Shown here: positions 45,980 to 53,980 of the stretch, in pieces
How positions within the stretch are numbered: the stretch's first letter is position 1
Layout of the letters: each line of letters opens with the position of its first letter
Assembly (NCBI GenBank): GCA_021783175.1
Contig: JAJXUF010000010.1
Span: forward strand, 1 to 57,685
Length of the DNA stretch: 57,685 bases
Reading direction: 5' to 3'
Origin: Pseudomonadota bacterium
GTDB taxonomy: Bacteria; Pseudomonadota; Gammaproteobacteria; Acidiferrobacterales; UBA6901
Made by a program: the position numbers and the translations under genes
The notes under the pieces: generated by a model
Database searches by the model: none
What the model was told of the DNA's origin: nothing
The model's input: the letters and a program-made list of their open reading frames with translations, nothing else

Positions 45980-46358
45980 GGTTTTCCTTGGTTACCTCCA
46001 GGACGACAGCTCCGCGGCTTTCTGTTGAAATGTCCACAATGGTGATCCGGTAGCCGTCCACCAGGATGACCTGCCCCTTATGCACGTCTGGTGTCTGGTG
46101 TAGGGGTGGTCTGGTTTCGATTGATATGGCGAGGCTCGCGTGAAGCCCATTCTGCCGGACACCCTTGTCGTCAATATAGGCGCCGTAACCGACGTAACCC
46201 ACGCCGATGCTCAGTTCCGCCAGATTCAACTGCGTGGACTCCTGGACCACGAAGGCGATCTCGTGGACCGGACGCGGAGCGGAGGCCGCCCATGAGAGAG
46301 AGCCACCCAGGAGGGCCAGGTGGAGGAACAACAGAGCTGTCAAATATCTTCGCTTCAC
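45942..46358 (-). CDS. Hypothetical exported protein
   Basis: I do not recognise this family. From the GTG at 46358 it has 138 residues: a signal peptide (about 1-26, KRRYLTALLFLHLALL then SLSWAASA) and a mature domain of short beta-like stretches (LNLAELSIGVGYVGYGAYID, KGQVILVDGYRITIVDI, GAVVLEVTKENRG). The frame is open farther upstream but that part is inside the neighbouring gene. It starts four bases after the membrane-protein gene, so the two probably form one unit. Its last 13 codons overlap the IstB remnant. Confidence 0.55.
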   Translation of the reverse strand: MKRRYLTALLFLHLALLGGSLSWAASAPRPVHEIAFVVQESTQLNLAELSIGVGYVGYGAYIDDKGVRQNGLHASLAISIETRPPLHQTPDVHKGQVILVDGYRITIVDISTESRGAVVLEVTKENRGPESIGGHGAP

Positions 46359-46362
46359 AGGC

Positions 46363-46737
46363 CTATCTGGATTTGGCGGGCCACAGCCGGTCCATGAGGA
46401 GCGCGCTGCCCAATACGCAAAGATGTCCCGCTCCGAAGGCCACAAAGAAGCGAATTGCGACTGCGAGGTAGGTCCGGCCGCCGGCCGGCAGCATTCCGAG
46501 TCTCACTAGCGCTGCGGTGGCAATGACGGCCGTGAGGCCGGCCGCGGGGACCGCCGACGAATCGGCGCTCAAAGTCACGTGATCGCGGAAGTACAATTCG
46601 TAAATCTGCCCGGCGCCATAGGCAAAGGCAACCAGAAGCCCCAGAACAAGGAAGGCGTTCCACTCGAGAAAACTGAACGTGAGTGTCCAGACTACGACGT
46701 AGGCGAGCGTGGCCAGCAGGTACGGGTACTTCTTCAT
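46363..46737 (-). CDS. Hypothetical four-helix membrane protein
   Basis: A 124-residue protein with four predicted membrane helices (about 4-24, 27-48, 65-83 and 88-113) and a short loop YELYFRDHVTLSADSS between the second and third. I do not recognise a family. It begins with ATG after AGGCC, which is a moderate ribosome site, and is followed by the exported protein gene four bases later. Confidence 0.6.
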   Translation of the reverse strand: MKKYPYLLATLAYVVVWTLTFSFLEWNAFLVLGLLVAFAYGAGQIYELYFRDHVTLSADSSAVPAAGLTAVIATAALVRLGMLPAGGRTYLAVAIRFFVAFGAGHLCVLGSALLMDRLWPAKSR

Positions 46738-47088
46738 CAGGCCTCCTTCGGTTGTGCCGTAGGTTCGTTAGTTCGTGTCCGGTCCCCGGTGGTGGTGGCG
46801 ATCAATTCATGGTGGCTGCGGATTTCTGTCTTCTTGGGGGCGCTTGCCGTCTCACTCTTTTCATACGGAATGATTGAATGTCATTAGGACGACTGCTCGA
46901 CTCGGTAAGCCGAAAATCCGGCTCGGGTCCCGGACGCCCCGCTGCTGTCGTCGAGTACTGACCGATCCAGATGCTTGCCGAGAACCGGCTGCAACGACTT
47001 GATCCATTGACCCGAGGAAGATGACGCGACGACGCGTCATGGGCGCGCGCCACCGTGCGGCCGGCGCCTGAGGGCTCGTCAATCTTGC
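46738..47088. other. Noncoding interval within the ssrA-side insert
   Basis: About 350 bases between the membrane protein gene and the small secreted protein gene. Open frames here look like chance frames (no ribosome site, Arg/Ser/Gly-rich). It holds a perfect short hairpin at 47021-47040 and a second weaker stem near 46905-46925; nothing else stands out. Confidence 0.5.
47021..47040. repeat. Perfect 8-base-pair hairpin
   Basis: ATGACGCG and CGCGTCAT pair around a four-base loop (ACGA). It lies 49 bases downstream of the small secreted protein gene on the minus strand. No T-run follows, so it is a weak terminator or a processing/stability element. Confidence 0.5.
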
Positions 47089-47331
47089 TTACTGACAGGC
47101 CGTCCCCTGGGCCGCCACGATTTCCCGAGCCACCACGTTCTTGTCCCTGTCCGATCGGATGCCGTCCGACCACACACTTCCGTTCCAATACATCGTTCCC
47201 GCGTATTGATGGTTGCCGCAATACACCTTGCAGGCGTCTGCCTCACAGCTGAGAGAATAGGCCTCGGCTACAGCCAGCACCGCGATGCCGGACAACAGGA
47301 TTGCGACTTGCCAAAGTGTTTTCGTCTTCAT
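47089..47331 (-). CDS. Hypothetical small secreted four-cysteine protein
   Basis: An 80-residue protein: signal peptide (about 1-24, TLWQVAILLSGIAVLAVAEA) and a mature part of about 56 residues with cysteines at about 29, 34, 38 and 79, enough for two disulfides. YWNGSVWSDGIRSDRDKN is the central stretch. The ATG at 47331 has a strong AGGAGAG ribosome site; the longer open frame lacks one. I do not recognise a family. It lies 234 bases after the Gly-rich exported protein gene on the same strand. Confidence 0.65.
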   Translation of the reverse strand: MKTKTLWQVAILLSGIAVLAVAEAYSLSCEADACKVYCGNHQYAGTMYWNGSVWSDGIRSDRDKNVVAREIVAAQGTACQ

Positions 47332-47565
47332 TGCTTTTCTCTCCTCTATATAAGACTGAGCGCGACCGAAAGACACCATTCCCGCAGTCGAAGTTGCGCG
47401 GCCGGCGGCTGGGCAAACCGACCCGGTACGACGCATGCCGCGCCTTATCACGCGGTCCCACAACGCCGCGATGGTCCTCGATCGCTAACACCAATACGGT
47501 CTTCGGGTCTCCGTCTCACGGACGATGCTCAAGGAGACTGGCGCCCTCCATCGCCACCGAACAGG

Positions 47566-47991
47566 TTACTGCCAGTCCGGGTCCGCGCGATGGGCGCTGT
47601 GTACATAGCTGTAATTCCAAGCGCCTGTGAGCAGACAGCCTCCACCGGCATCGATGGCCACCCAGGTGAGGCCCCAAAAGCTGCCGACGAGCCCGCCGAG
47701 GAGAAGGCCGGGCACGCAGCCCATGCCGAATGCCGAAGCAGGGGTTGAACAATTTTGGATAATTTTTCCATGATGACCGAAGGGGGCGAGGACACATCCC
47801 GCCCCGCTGCGGTTAAGCAGTGCTTGGCTTGAGGCTTCCCGCGTTTGCAGAAAGGTGATTTCCGTATGGCTGAGCGGCACCACGTGTTCCGCCGCCGGTG
47901 CAGGAAGGACGGGAAGCGGGGCAACGGTTGCCGCCTTGGCCGTTGCCGCGCACACACTAAGGACTGCTAACGCGACAGCCGAACGTTTCAT
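47566..47991 (-). CDS. Hypothetical exported protein with glycine-rich hydrophobic segment
   Basis: A 141-residue protein. A signal peptide (about 1-20, ending AKAA) is followed by a Pro/Ala-rich linker, a polar region, and a glycine-rich hydrophobic stretch at about 89-124 (GMGCVPGLLLGGLVGSFWG and WVAIDAGGGCLLTGAW) that resembles a membrane-inserting glycine zipper. Cysteines are at about 14, 66, 81, 92 and 119. It has a good AAGGAG site before ATG. It follows the C39-type lipoprotein gene after 48 bases and is probably co-transcribed. I do not recognise the family; a secreted toxin-like peptide or a surface assembly protein are both possible. Confidence 0.6.
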   Translation of the reverse strand: MKRSAVALAVLSVCAATAKAATVAPLPVLPAPAAEHVVPLSHTEITFLQTREASSQALLNRSGAGCVLAPFGHHGKIIQNCSTPASAFGMGCVPGLLLGGLVGSFWGLTWVAIDAGGGCLLTGAWNYSYVHSAHRADPDWQ

Positions 47992-48039
47992 GCGGGTTCT
48001 CCTTCTGTTATGTGATGGATCGGTTGGTGCATGAGAAAT

Positions 48040-48660
48040 TCAGTGAACCTGGGCAGTCCGTGGCTGCAAATTCGCAGGCATGGCGAGCAGCGTGAAGTGG
48101 CCGCTTGGCGTCCAGCGGTGCCGAAAGTCTCGGCGGCTCTCCACGCGTCGGCCGAGGCGTGGGTCCAGCACGAGGAATGTGCGCCGACGCGGGTCGTAGC
48201 CCGCGAGCACCACATAGTGCCCCACGGAAGCGGGCCCGGATGTGTACATGACGATGAGCGGCCGACCCCGGTCGAGGTTTCTCAACAGCCCAGCGGCATC
48301 ACGGTGCAGGTCACCCGGAAACAGGAAGGCCTGATATCCCGATTGCACGAAGGCGGTCCGCAGGTCGCCGCCGGTGATGCCCCCGTGGATATCGGCCTGC
48401 CGTTCCAGTTTTTGGCGCGCCTGCGAAACAATGGGCGCGTCGTAGTAGCCGCCTACCATGTCGGCTGCCGCTAGACCGCAGAGGTCTTCGGTCGGCTGTC
48501 GCTCGTACGGAACCTTCAGCACCACTGCGGAAGAAGACAGATAGCCGACCGCGTCCAAGGCGTTGTTGTAGGTGGCACAGGCGCCGAGCGACACCATCGC
48601 CAGCGCAGCCACAGCTGTCCGAGCTACGCGGGGGAAAAGATTGTGAAAATGTCGTGGCAT
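48040..48660 (-). CDS. C39-type cysteine peptidase lipoprotein
   Basis: A 206-residue lipoprotein: the lipobox LGAC (cysteine 28) ends a hydrophobic signal segment. The mature part is a C39-like papain fold: VPYERQPTEDLCGLAAADM with the catalytic cysteine near 61 and the oxyanion glutamine near 55, HYVVLAGYD with histidine 148, and FLVLDPRLG with aspartate 166. It is anchored in the outer or inner membrane. C39 enzymes process secreted peptides, and relatives such as FapD act in amyloid assembly. The start at 48660 is chosen for the signal sequence; an ATG at 48711 is open too. Confidence 0.7.
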   Translation of the reverse strand: MPRHFHNLFPRVARTAVAALAMVSLGACATYNNALDAVGYLSSSAVVLKVPYERQPTEDLCGLAAADMVGGYYDAPIVSQARQKLERQADIHGGITGGDLRTAFVQSGYQAFLFPGDLHRDAAGLLRNLDRGRPLIVMYTSGPASVGHYVVLAGYDPRRRTFLVLDPRLGRRVESRRDFRHRWTPSGHFTLLAMPANLQPRTAQVH

Positions 48661-48752
48661 GCGCAGAGGTGTGGCGGGTTCTTGCGCCTGTTGTCCTGGG
48701 CGTACCATCATTTCATGTCATCTCACGGATCTGCGCTGACGGTTCTTTTCGG

Positions 48753-48769
48753 CGGCGAATCATTCGCCG
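48753..48769. repeat. Near-perfect palindrome between the C39 and AraC genes
   Basis: CGGCGAAT (48753-48760), one base, then ATTCGCCG (48762-48769) are perfect inverted arms. It lies in the 345-base gap 48661-49005, 93 bases upstream of the C39-type gene and upstream of the divergent AraC gene. An operator is plausible; the rest of the gap holds no gene I can support. Confidence 0.45.
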
Positions 48770-49005
48770 ATTTCAGTGTAAAGCTGCTCGCACATCCGAA
48801 ACTCAAGGTAGGCTCGATATCAAGTTAAGGACACGGGGACGCGATGGTCTAGAATGAAATTGCAGGGGACATGCCTGTCCGATCCTCGAAGCATGATCTG
48901 TTTTTCCGTACGACGTCCGCCGGAAGGCGAGATGGCCGCGGGTTGGTTGAAAAGAACCAAGCATTCCAGGAATCAAGAAGAATAAGAAACAACGGTGAGA
49001 ACAGA

Positions 49006-49827
49006 ATGAGTCTCGATAATCCTGATGAGAAGGTCATCTGGTTGCGGCCACCGGAACTAGGCGGATGGGAGTATCTGATCGCACATCGCTCCCAACACTT
49101 GTGGACGGTTTATCATGAGACGTACGCCCTTTGCGCCGGCGTGCGGTTGTGGGGCCAGTCCTGGCGCTATCGCGGGCGCACCCACACGAGCCCTGGCCCG
49201 GGATTGATGCTGATGGAGCCGGGGGAACTGCACCGCACCCTCGCCGTTCCGCCCGGTGCGGAGTTCAAGGTGGCGCAGATTCCGCCAGCCGCGGTGGCGG
49301 AAGCGGCCAGAGAGCTTGGCATGTCGGGCGTCGTCCATCTGTGCCGGGCACAGGCCGACGATCCAGGACTCACCGCGGCAGTGTGGCGGCTCGGCGAGGC
49401 GGCCGAGCATGGCGGCACCGACTTGCTGGAACTTCAGACCCTGCAGGCCGTTGTGTTACGGAAGCTGCTTGCCCATGCAGAGCGTCCGCCTCCATCCGTC
49501 AATGCCAAGGATGAGCCGGCCGCTGTGATGCGCGCACGGGACTATCTGCGCGACCGCATTGGCAATCCGGTCAGCCTCGATGAGCTGGCGGCTGCAGCCG
49601 GGCTGGCGCGGTTTCGGCTCATTCGCGCCTTTCAGCGCCGATTCGGGTTGCCGCCGCATGCCTATCAGCTTCAGCTGAAGATCGAACGGGCACGCACGTT
49701 GTTGCGAACGGGACTGTCCGCGGCATTGGTGGCCAGGGAGCTTGGTTTCTGCGACCAGAGCCATTTCACGCGTCATTTCAAACGGATTCTAGGAGTGACG
49801 CCGGGCGAATACGCGAAGAATCTGTAG
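49006..49827 (+). CDS. AraC-family transcriptional regulator
   Basis: A 273-residue regulator. The N-terminal cupin-like domain (about 1-150) contains SRY-type segments such as WRYRGRTHTSPGPGLMLMEPGELH, and the C-terminal part has the two helix-turn-helix units: LDELAAAAGLARFRLIRAFQRRFG and VARELGFCDQSHFTRHFKRILGVTP. The chosen ATG at 49006 has GGTGAG before it; the frame is open to 48871 without family support. Target genes are not evident, although the divergent C39 gene is the closest candidate. Confidence 0.85.
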   Translation: MSLDNPDEKVIWLRPPELGGWEYLIAHRSQHLWTVYHETYALCAGVRLWGQSWRYRGRTHTSPGPGLMLMEPGELHRTLAVPPGAEFKVAQIPPAAVAEAARELGMSGVVHLCRAQADDPGLTAAVWRLGEAAEHGGTDLLELQTLQAVVLRKLLAHAERPPPSVNAKDEPAAVMRARDYLRDRIGNPVSLDELAAAAGLARFRLIRAFQRRFGLPPHAYQLQLKIERARTLLRTGLSAALVARELGFCDQSHFTRHFKRILGVTPGEYAKNL

Positions 49828-49888
49828 ATGCGCCAGGTCGCCGGCGCCCGGCTGAAAACGTCGATGACAGCACGGAGGCGTCAGTTAT

Positions 49889-49926
49889 AAGAGCGATCAG
49901 ATTGCGGTTCACCGAACATCGCTCTT
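49889..49926. terminator. Convergent hairpin after the AraC gene
   Basis: AAGAGCGAT (49889-49897) and ATCGCTCTT (49918-49926) form a nine-base stem with a 20-base loop, between the AraC gene and the convergent LOG-family gene. Short T-runs flank both sides, so it may end transcription from either direction. The loop is long, which lowers confidence. Confidence 0.4.
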
Positions 49927-50013
49927 TCCGGCGATATCGGCACAAGACCTGCCGGCGCAGACCCGGGCCGCGTTTACCATGCAATTATTTGCCCGAGACC
50001 AGGCGAGCGGCCG

Positions 50014-50883
50014 TCACGTGGGGGCTCCCTGGTAATAGGTCTGTAGTGCAGAAGCAGCCTCCTCCGCAGTATCCACTATGGTGAAAAGGTTAATATCGAC
50101 GGGGTCGATCATCCCCTCATCCACCAGGAAGTCGAAATCTACCGCTCGCTTCCAGTAGGACTTGCCTACCAGAACGACGGGAATGCGCCTAATCTTGCGG
50201 GTCTGAATTAGAGTCAGCGCCTCGAAAAGCTCGTCCAGAGTTCCGTAGCCGCCGGGAAACGCCACAAGCCCTCGCGCGCGCAGCAGAAAGTGCATCTTGC
50301 GCAACCCGAAGTAGTGAAAGCGGAAGCACAAGTCGGGTGTAATGAATGGGTTAGGAACCTGCTCGTGCGGCAGCGTGATGTTCAGACCGACACTTCGAGC
50401 ATCGACATCATGGGCCCCGCGGTTGGCAGCTTCCATGATGCCCGGCCCTCCGCCCGTTGACACGACAAAGTCGCGTCGATGCTCGTGCTGAAATTCACGC
50501 GACATGATCGACGCAAAATGCCGCGCCTCGTCGTAGTAACGTGAACGTTCCAGATTGGCGCGTGCCCGCGCTACGGCCGCGCGAAGCGAGACATCGTCCG
50601 GCCGTGCATGCTCCTGCGCCAGAAGCTCGTCGAGCTGCTTGCGCGCCACATCGGGCGCCATAATGCGCGTGCTGCCAAACACCACGACGGTAGATCGGAT
50701 ATTGTGTCGACGCATGAAAGCATCGGGCTTCATCAATTCGAGCTGCAGGCGCACAGGCCTGGCCTCGTCGCTATCAAGATATTCGGCGTCCTCGTAAGCC
50801 AGGCGGTATGACGGACTGCGTTTGAGTTCCTCGACCAGCGCATCCCATTTTTCGCGGGATATATCGCGACCATTTTTCGGCAT
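50014..50883 (-). CDS. LOG-family protein (cytokinin riboside 5'-monophosphate hydrolase-like)
   Basis: A 289-residue protein of the LOG/lysine-decarboxylase-like fold. VVFGSTRI (near residue 68), STGGGPGIMEAANRGA (near 145) and PGGYGTLDELFEALT (near 210) are the family motifs; the last carries the PGGxGTxxE nucleotide-binding loop. The N-terminal region is about 60 residues longer than in minimal LOG proteins. Family members hydrolyse nucleoside monophosphates to base and ribose-5-phosphate. It starts 14 bases after the metallo-beta-lactamase gene and is probably co-transcribed. Confidence 0.85.
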   Translation of the reverse strand: MPKNGRDISREKWDALVEELKRSPSYRLAYEDAEYLDSDEARPVRLQLELMKPDAFMRRHNIRSTVVVFGSTRIMAPDVARKQLDELLAQEHARPDDVSLRAAVARARANLERSRYYDEARHFASIMSREFQHEHRRDFVVSTGGGPGIMEAANRGAHDVDARSVGLNITLPHEQVPNPFITPDLCFRFHYFGLRKMHFLLRARGLVAFPGGYGTLDELFEALTLIQTRKIRRIPVVLVGKSYWKRAVDFDFLVDEGMIDPVDINLFTIVDTAEEAASALQTYYQGAPT

Positions 50884-50897
50884 AGCCCCAGTCCTCC

Positions 50898-52298
50898 TTA
50901 AAATTGCACACTATCGCCAAAGTTCGGCACACTGACGTTCCATCCAAGCTGCGTCTTCACTTCTTCCGCAAATGCCAGCGCAATATCCTGTTCTCCATGC
51001 ACAATGAAGGTCTGGCCTGGCGAACGCTTGAAGGAACGCAACCACCGCAACAGCGCGGGTTGATCGGCGTGGGCCGAAAACCCGCCCAACGTGAAGATCT
51101 CGGCACGCACCGTAACCTCTTCGCCAAAAAGGTGCACACTCTTGGCGCCGTCGACGAGGCGCCGACCCAATGTGCCCTGTGCTTGAAAGCCGGTGATCAG
51201 GATCGTGTTCTGCGCCGAGCCGATATTGTGGCGCAAGTGATGCTTCACCCTGCCGCCGTCGCACATGCCGCTCGCAGATACGATGATTGCGCCCGAGTGA
51301 ACGTTGTTTAACGCCATTGATTCCTGCACGGTTTCAACGAATCGGATCTTCGCTTCTGCGAAATGCGCGTCGCGAGAAGTGGCAAGGCGTTGCGTCTGCG
51401 CGTCGAGAATTTCCAGGTGGCGCATCGTGATTTGGGTCGCCGCTGTCGCCATCGGAGAATCCACATAGATGAGCAGATCGTGAAATCGACCCTGCCGAGT
51501 CAGTAAATTGAAATAATGAAGTATCTCCTGAGTACGCCCGACAGCGAACGCCGGCACAATCACATTGCCGCCTTTCTCGTGCAAAGTATGGTTCACGGCA
51601 TAGACGAATTCATCCAATGTCGCCGCCAGACTCCGATGAGCGCGATTGCCGTAAGTGGATTCTACCAACAGGACATCGGCCTCCGGAATTAGCGTCGGAT
51701 CGTGCAACAACTGCCGGCCTGGCTGCCCAAGGTCGCCGGAAAATACGAGTTTGCGGCTTTCGCCACCCTCTCTGAGCCACACTTCGATTATTGCCGAACC
51801 GAGAATATGTCCAGCATCGCGGAACGTGCAACGAACCTGTGGGTGAGGGTCAATCGGACGGTCATACTTAACACGATGCACTTGCGCAAGACTGGCCACG
51901 GCATCGGCCGCGGTGTAGAGCGGTGTGCCGGCTCCAGGCGTACGGTCATTTGCACCCGGATGGCGCAGCGCACGCTGCGCCTCAACTTCCTGCAAATGGC
52001 CACTGTCCGGCAACATGATCTCGAGTAAATCGGCAGTGGCATCCGTCGTGAACACAGGTCCTGCGTATCCCGCCAGACTCAGCTTGGGCAACAAGCCGCT
52101 GTGATCGAGGTGCGCATGCGTCAGAAGAACAAAGTCGATCGACCGCGGATCGAAAGCCAACGGTTGAAAGTTTCGCTCCGCCGCCCACGCGCCACCCTGA
52201 TGCAGACCGCAATCGACGAGAAATCGCACCTGCTCGGATTCCACCAGAAAGCAGGAACCCGTCACCTCGCGCGCCGCCCCAAAAAAGGTAATCTTCAT
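50898..52298 (-). CDS. Beta-CASP metallo-beta-lactamase (RNase-like)
   Basis: A 466-residue protein of the beta-CASP group, relatives of RNase J and the CPSF-73 mRNA-processing nuclease. LLTHAHLDHSGLLPKL (motif 2), FRDAGHILGSAIIEVW (motif 3), FSGDLGQPG (motif 4), then the beta-CASP motifs including VPAFAVGRTQEIL, SASGMCDGGRVKHHLRHN and GGFSAHADQPALL are visible. Catalytic zinc ligands all appear intact. The chosen ATG at 52298 has GGGTGG before it. RNA cleavage is likely but the target is unknown. Confidence 0.88.
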   Translation of the reverse strand: MKITFFGAAREVTGSCFLVESEQVRFLVDCGLHQGGAWAAERNFQPLAFDPRSIDFVLLTHAHLDHSGLLPKLSLAGYAGPVFTTDATADLLEIMLPDSGHLQEVEAQRALRHPGANDRTPGAGTPLYTAADAVASLAQVHRVKYDRPIDPHPQVRCTFRDAGHILGSAIIEVWLREGGESRKLVFSGDLGQPGRQLLHDPTLIPEADVLLVESTYGNRAHRSLAATLDEFVYAVNHTLHEKGGNVIVPAFAVGRTQEILHYFNLLTRQGRFHDLLIYVDSPMATAATQITMRHLEILDAQTQRLATSRDAHFAEAKIRFVETVQESMALNNVHSGAIIVSASGMCDGGRVKHHLRHNIGSAQNTILITGFQAQGTLGRRLVDGAKSVHLFGEEVTVRAEIFTLGGFSAHADQPALLRWLRSFKRSPGQTFIVHGEQDIALAFAEEVKTQLGWNVSVPNFGDSVQF

Positions 52299-52837
52299 TC
52301 CACCCTTCCTAACGGTCTTTGCGGCGGATGCCAGTAGCACAGCAAGGCCTCATTTAATCGCCGTCAGCTGCAGACGCATGCAGTGCTCAACCCTAACCGC
52401 GGCTACCTTCTTTACAAATTTTTACAATTTTTGATTTGCCATGGCGGCAATCATTTTTTCGCCAGACTGCCCGTCTCAATGATCATGGCGTCGCGCGATC
52501 TGGGCTATGTTATCAAGAGCATGGGCAATATTCGCGAGAGCCTGGAACTGCGAATCGCTCAGTGTCGGCCATGCAGCCGCGGGGGCTTCAAAGGAGTCTC
52601 CTGCGCAAGGTTGGGGGCAATTCATGAATTAGAATCGCCCGGCAAAATCCAAATCACGTAACAGGGCCGTATCCCGGATAAGTAACGGGGTTAACAATAT
52701 ACATTGCAGGCAAGGCTGCCGGTAATACATTTGGGGGTCGATCCGGAACAGCCGCCGCGCCTGCATTAATGAATTGCTGTCCGGCGTGAATTTCATGCGA
52801 TAATTTCGCCGCCTTTGTTCTACTGTGGAAAAAAAGC
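52299..52837. other. Intergenic region with terminator-like hairpin and efflux promoter
   Basis: A 539-base gap between the beta-CASP gene and the efflux adaptor. A bulged GAT(T)TGCC/GGCAATC stem (52433-52451) is followed on the plus strand by ATTTTTT, an apparent terminator with no gene before it. An A/T-rich stretch lies at 52409-52432. A short frame from 52383 has no ribosome site. The efflux promoter is near the right end. Confidence 0.45.
52774..52804 (+). promoter_or_regulatory. Candidate promoter of the efflux operon
   Basis: The -10 element GATAAT (52799-52804) is preceded by TGC, an extended -10. A TTGCTG lies 19 bases upstream (52774-52779), a long spacer. The start would be about 27 bases before the adaptor ATG. 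Confidence 0.4.
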
Positions 52838-53980
52838 ATGAAGCGTTTGGGTATCGGCATCGCAATCCTAGTAGTGGCAGCATTGCTTGGCGGATATTTC
52901 ATACACCGGCACCGTGAGTCCGCCGCGGACGCAAAAAAAAGACAGGGCATGCCGCCGGCTCCGGTCACCACGCAGGCAATCTCGCGCAAGACCGTTACGC
53001 TCAAGCTTGATGCCATCGGCACGGTGGAGGCGTACTCGACCGTTACCGTCAAATCGCGTATCGATGGTCAGATTCTGAAAGCGGGATTTCGCCAGGGGCA
53101 GATGGTGCGGCGTGGCGAATTGCTCTTTGATCTGGACCCGAAGCCGTTTCAGGCGCAGCTAGATCAAGCACAGGCCGTCCTGGCGCGCGACCAAGCGCAA
53201 TTCGAAAACGCGCGCCTGCAAACGAGGCGCGACGCCGATCTTGTGCAGAAGGGATTCATCGCTCAGGCAAAATACGATACCGACAAAGCCACCGCAGACG
53301 CGCTGGGCGCGAGCGTCGACGCCGACCAGGCGGCGGTACAGCTGGCGCGTCTGCAACTCGGTTATACGCGCATACGCTCGCCTATCGATGGGCTGGCCGG
53401 CAGCATCCTCATTTACCCAGGTAACCTGGTCAAGAACAACGACACGACGCTGGTAGTAATCAATCAGGTGCAGCCAATTTACGTAACCTTCTCGGTACCG
53501 CAGGAGAATCTGCCCCAAATCCAGCACGAACTTGCCTCAGGCACAGTCAATGTCGAAGCGCGGCCTGCAGGCGATGCTGCCAAACCCATCGTCGGCCACT
53601 TGAGCTTCGTGAACAATGCCGTCGACGCCACTACCGGAACAATTCAGCTCAAGGCGACTTTTGCCAACGACGGTCGATCGATGACTCCCGGCCAGTTCGT
53701 TAATGTCGCCTTGGCACTGAAGCAGCTGCCAAATGCCCTGGTCGTTCCCACGCAGGCGATTCAGCGCGGTCCTAAGGGCAGCTACGTGTATGTGGTCAAA
53801 CCTGACAAGACAGTTGAAGTACGCTATGTAACTGCGCAGGCCAGTGCCGGCGGCGATACCGTCATTGACGGCGGCTTGCAACCGGGCGAAGAAGTAGTTA
53901 CCGATGGCCAATTACGGCTCTACCCCGGAGCACGCGTGACGCCTGATAAGGCAAGTTCTGCGACTGACGCAAACAGATGA
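52838..53980 (+). CDS. RND efflux periplasmic adaptor (membrane fusion protein)
   Basis: Adaptor of an RND pump, 380 residues, related to MdtA/AcrA. An N-terminal membrane anchor (about 3-24) has no lipobox. The first barrel-sandwich segment is VKSRIDGQILKAGFRQGQMV (near 75); a short helical hairpin with DQAQFENARLQTRRDADLVQKG follows, then YTRIRSPIDGLAGSI and the beta-barrel with FSVPQENLPQI. The C-terminal domain (PTQAIQRGPKGSYVYVV) is complete. It overlaps the pump gene by four bases. No outer membrane channel gene lies in the window. Confidence 0.93.
   Translation: MKRLGIGIAILVVAALLGGYFIHRHRESAADAKKRQGMPPAPVTTQAISRKTVTLKLDAIGTVEAYSTVTVKSRIDGQILKAGFRQGQMVRRGELLFDLDPKPFQAQLDQAQAVLARDQAQFENARLQTRRDADLVQKGFIAQAKYDTDKATADALGASVDADQAAVQLARLQLGYTRIRSPIDGLAGSILIYPGNLVKNNDTTLVVINQVQPIYVTFSVPQENLPQIQHELASGTVNVEARPAGDAAKPIVGHLSFVNNAVDATTGTIQLKATFANDGRSMTPGQFVNVALALKQLPNALVVPTQAIQRGPKGSYVYVVKPDKTVEVRYVTAQASAGGDTVIDGGLQPGEEVVTDGQLRLYPGARVTPDKASSATDANR

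Noticed and set aside
46802..47221. 139-residue minus-strand frame in the insert
   Set aside because: Composition is Arg/Ser/Gly-rich with no start signal, and it overlaps the better-supported small secreted protein.
45730..48852. Direct repeat of the ssrA 3' end marking an island boundary
   Set aside because: I looked by eye for the terminal bases of tmRNA and found no second copy in this stretch.
52383..52661. Possible 92-residue protein before the efflux operon
   Set aside because: No ribosome site, no similarity pattern, and it spans a terminator-like hairpin.
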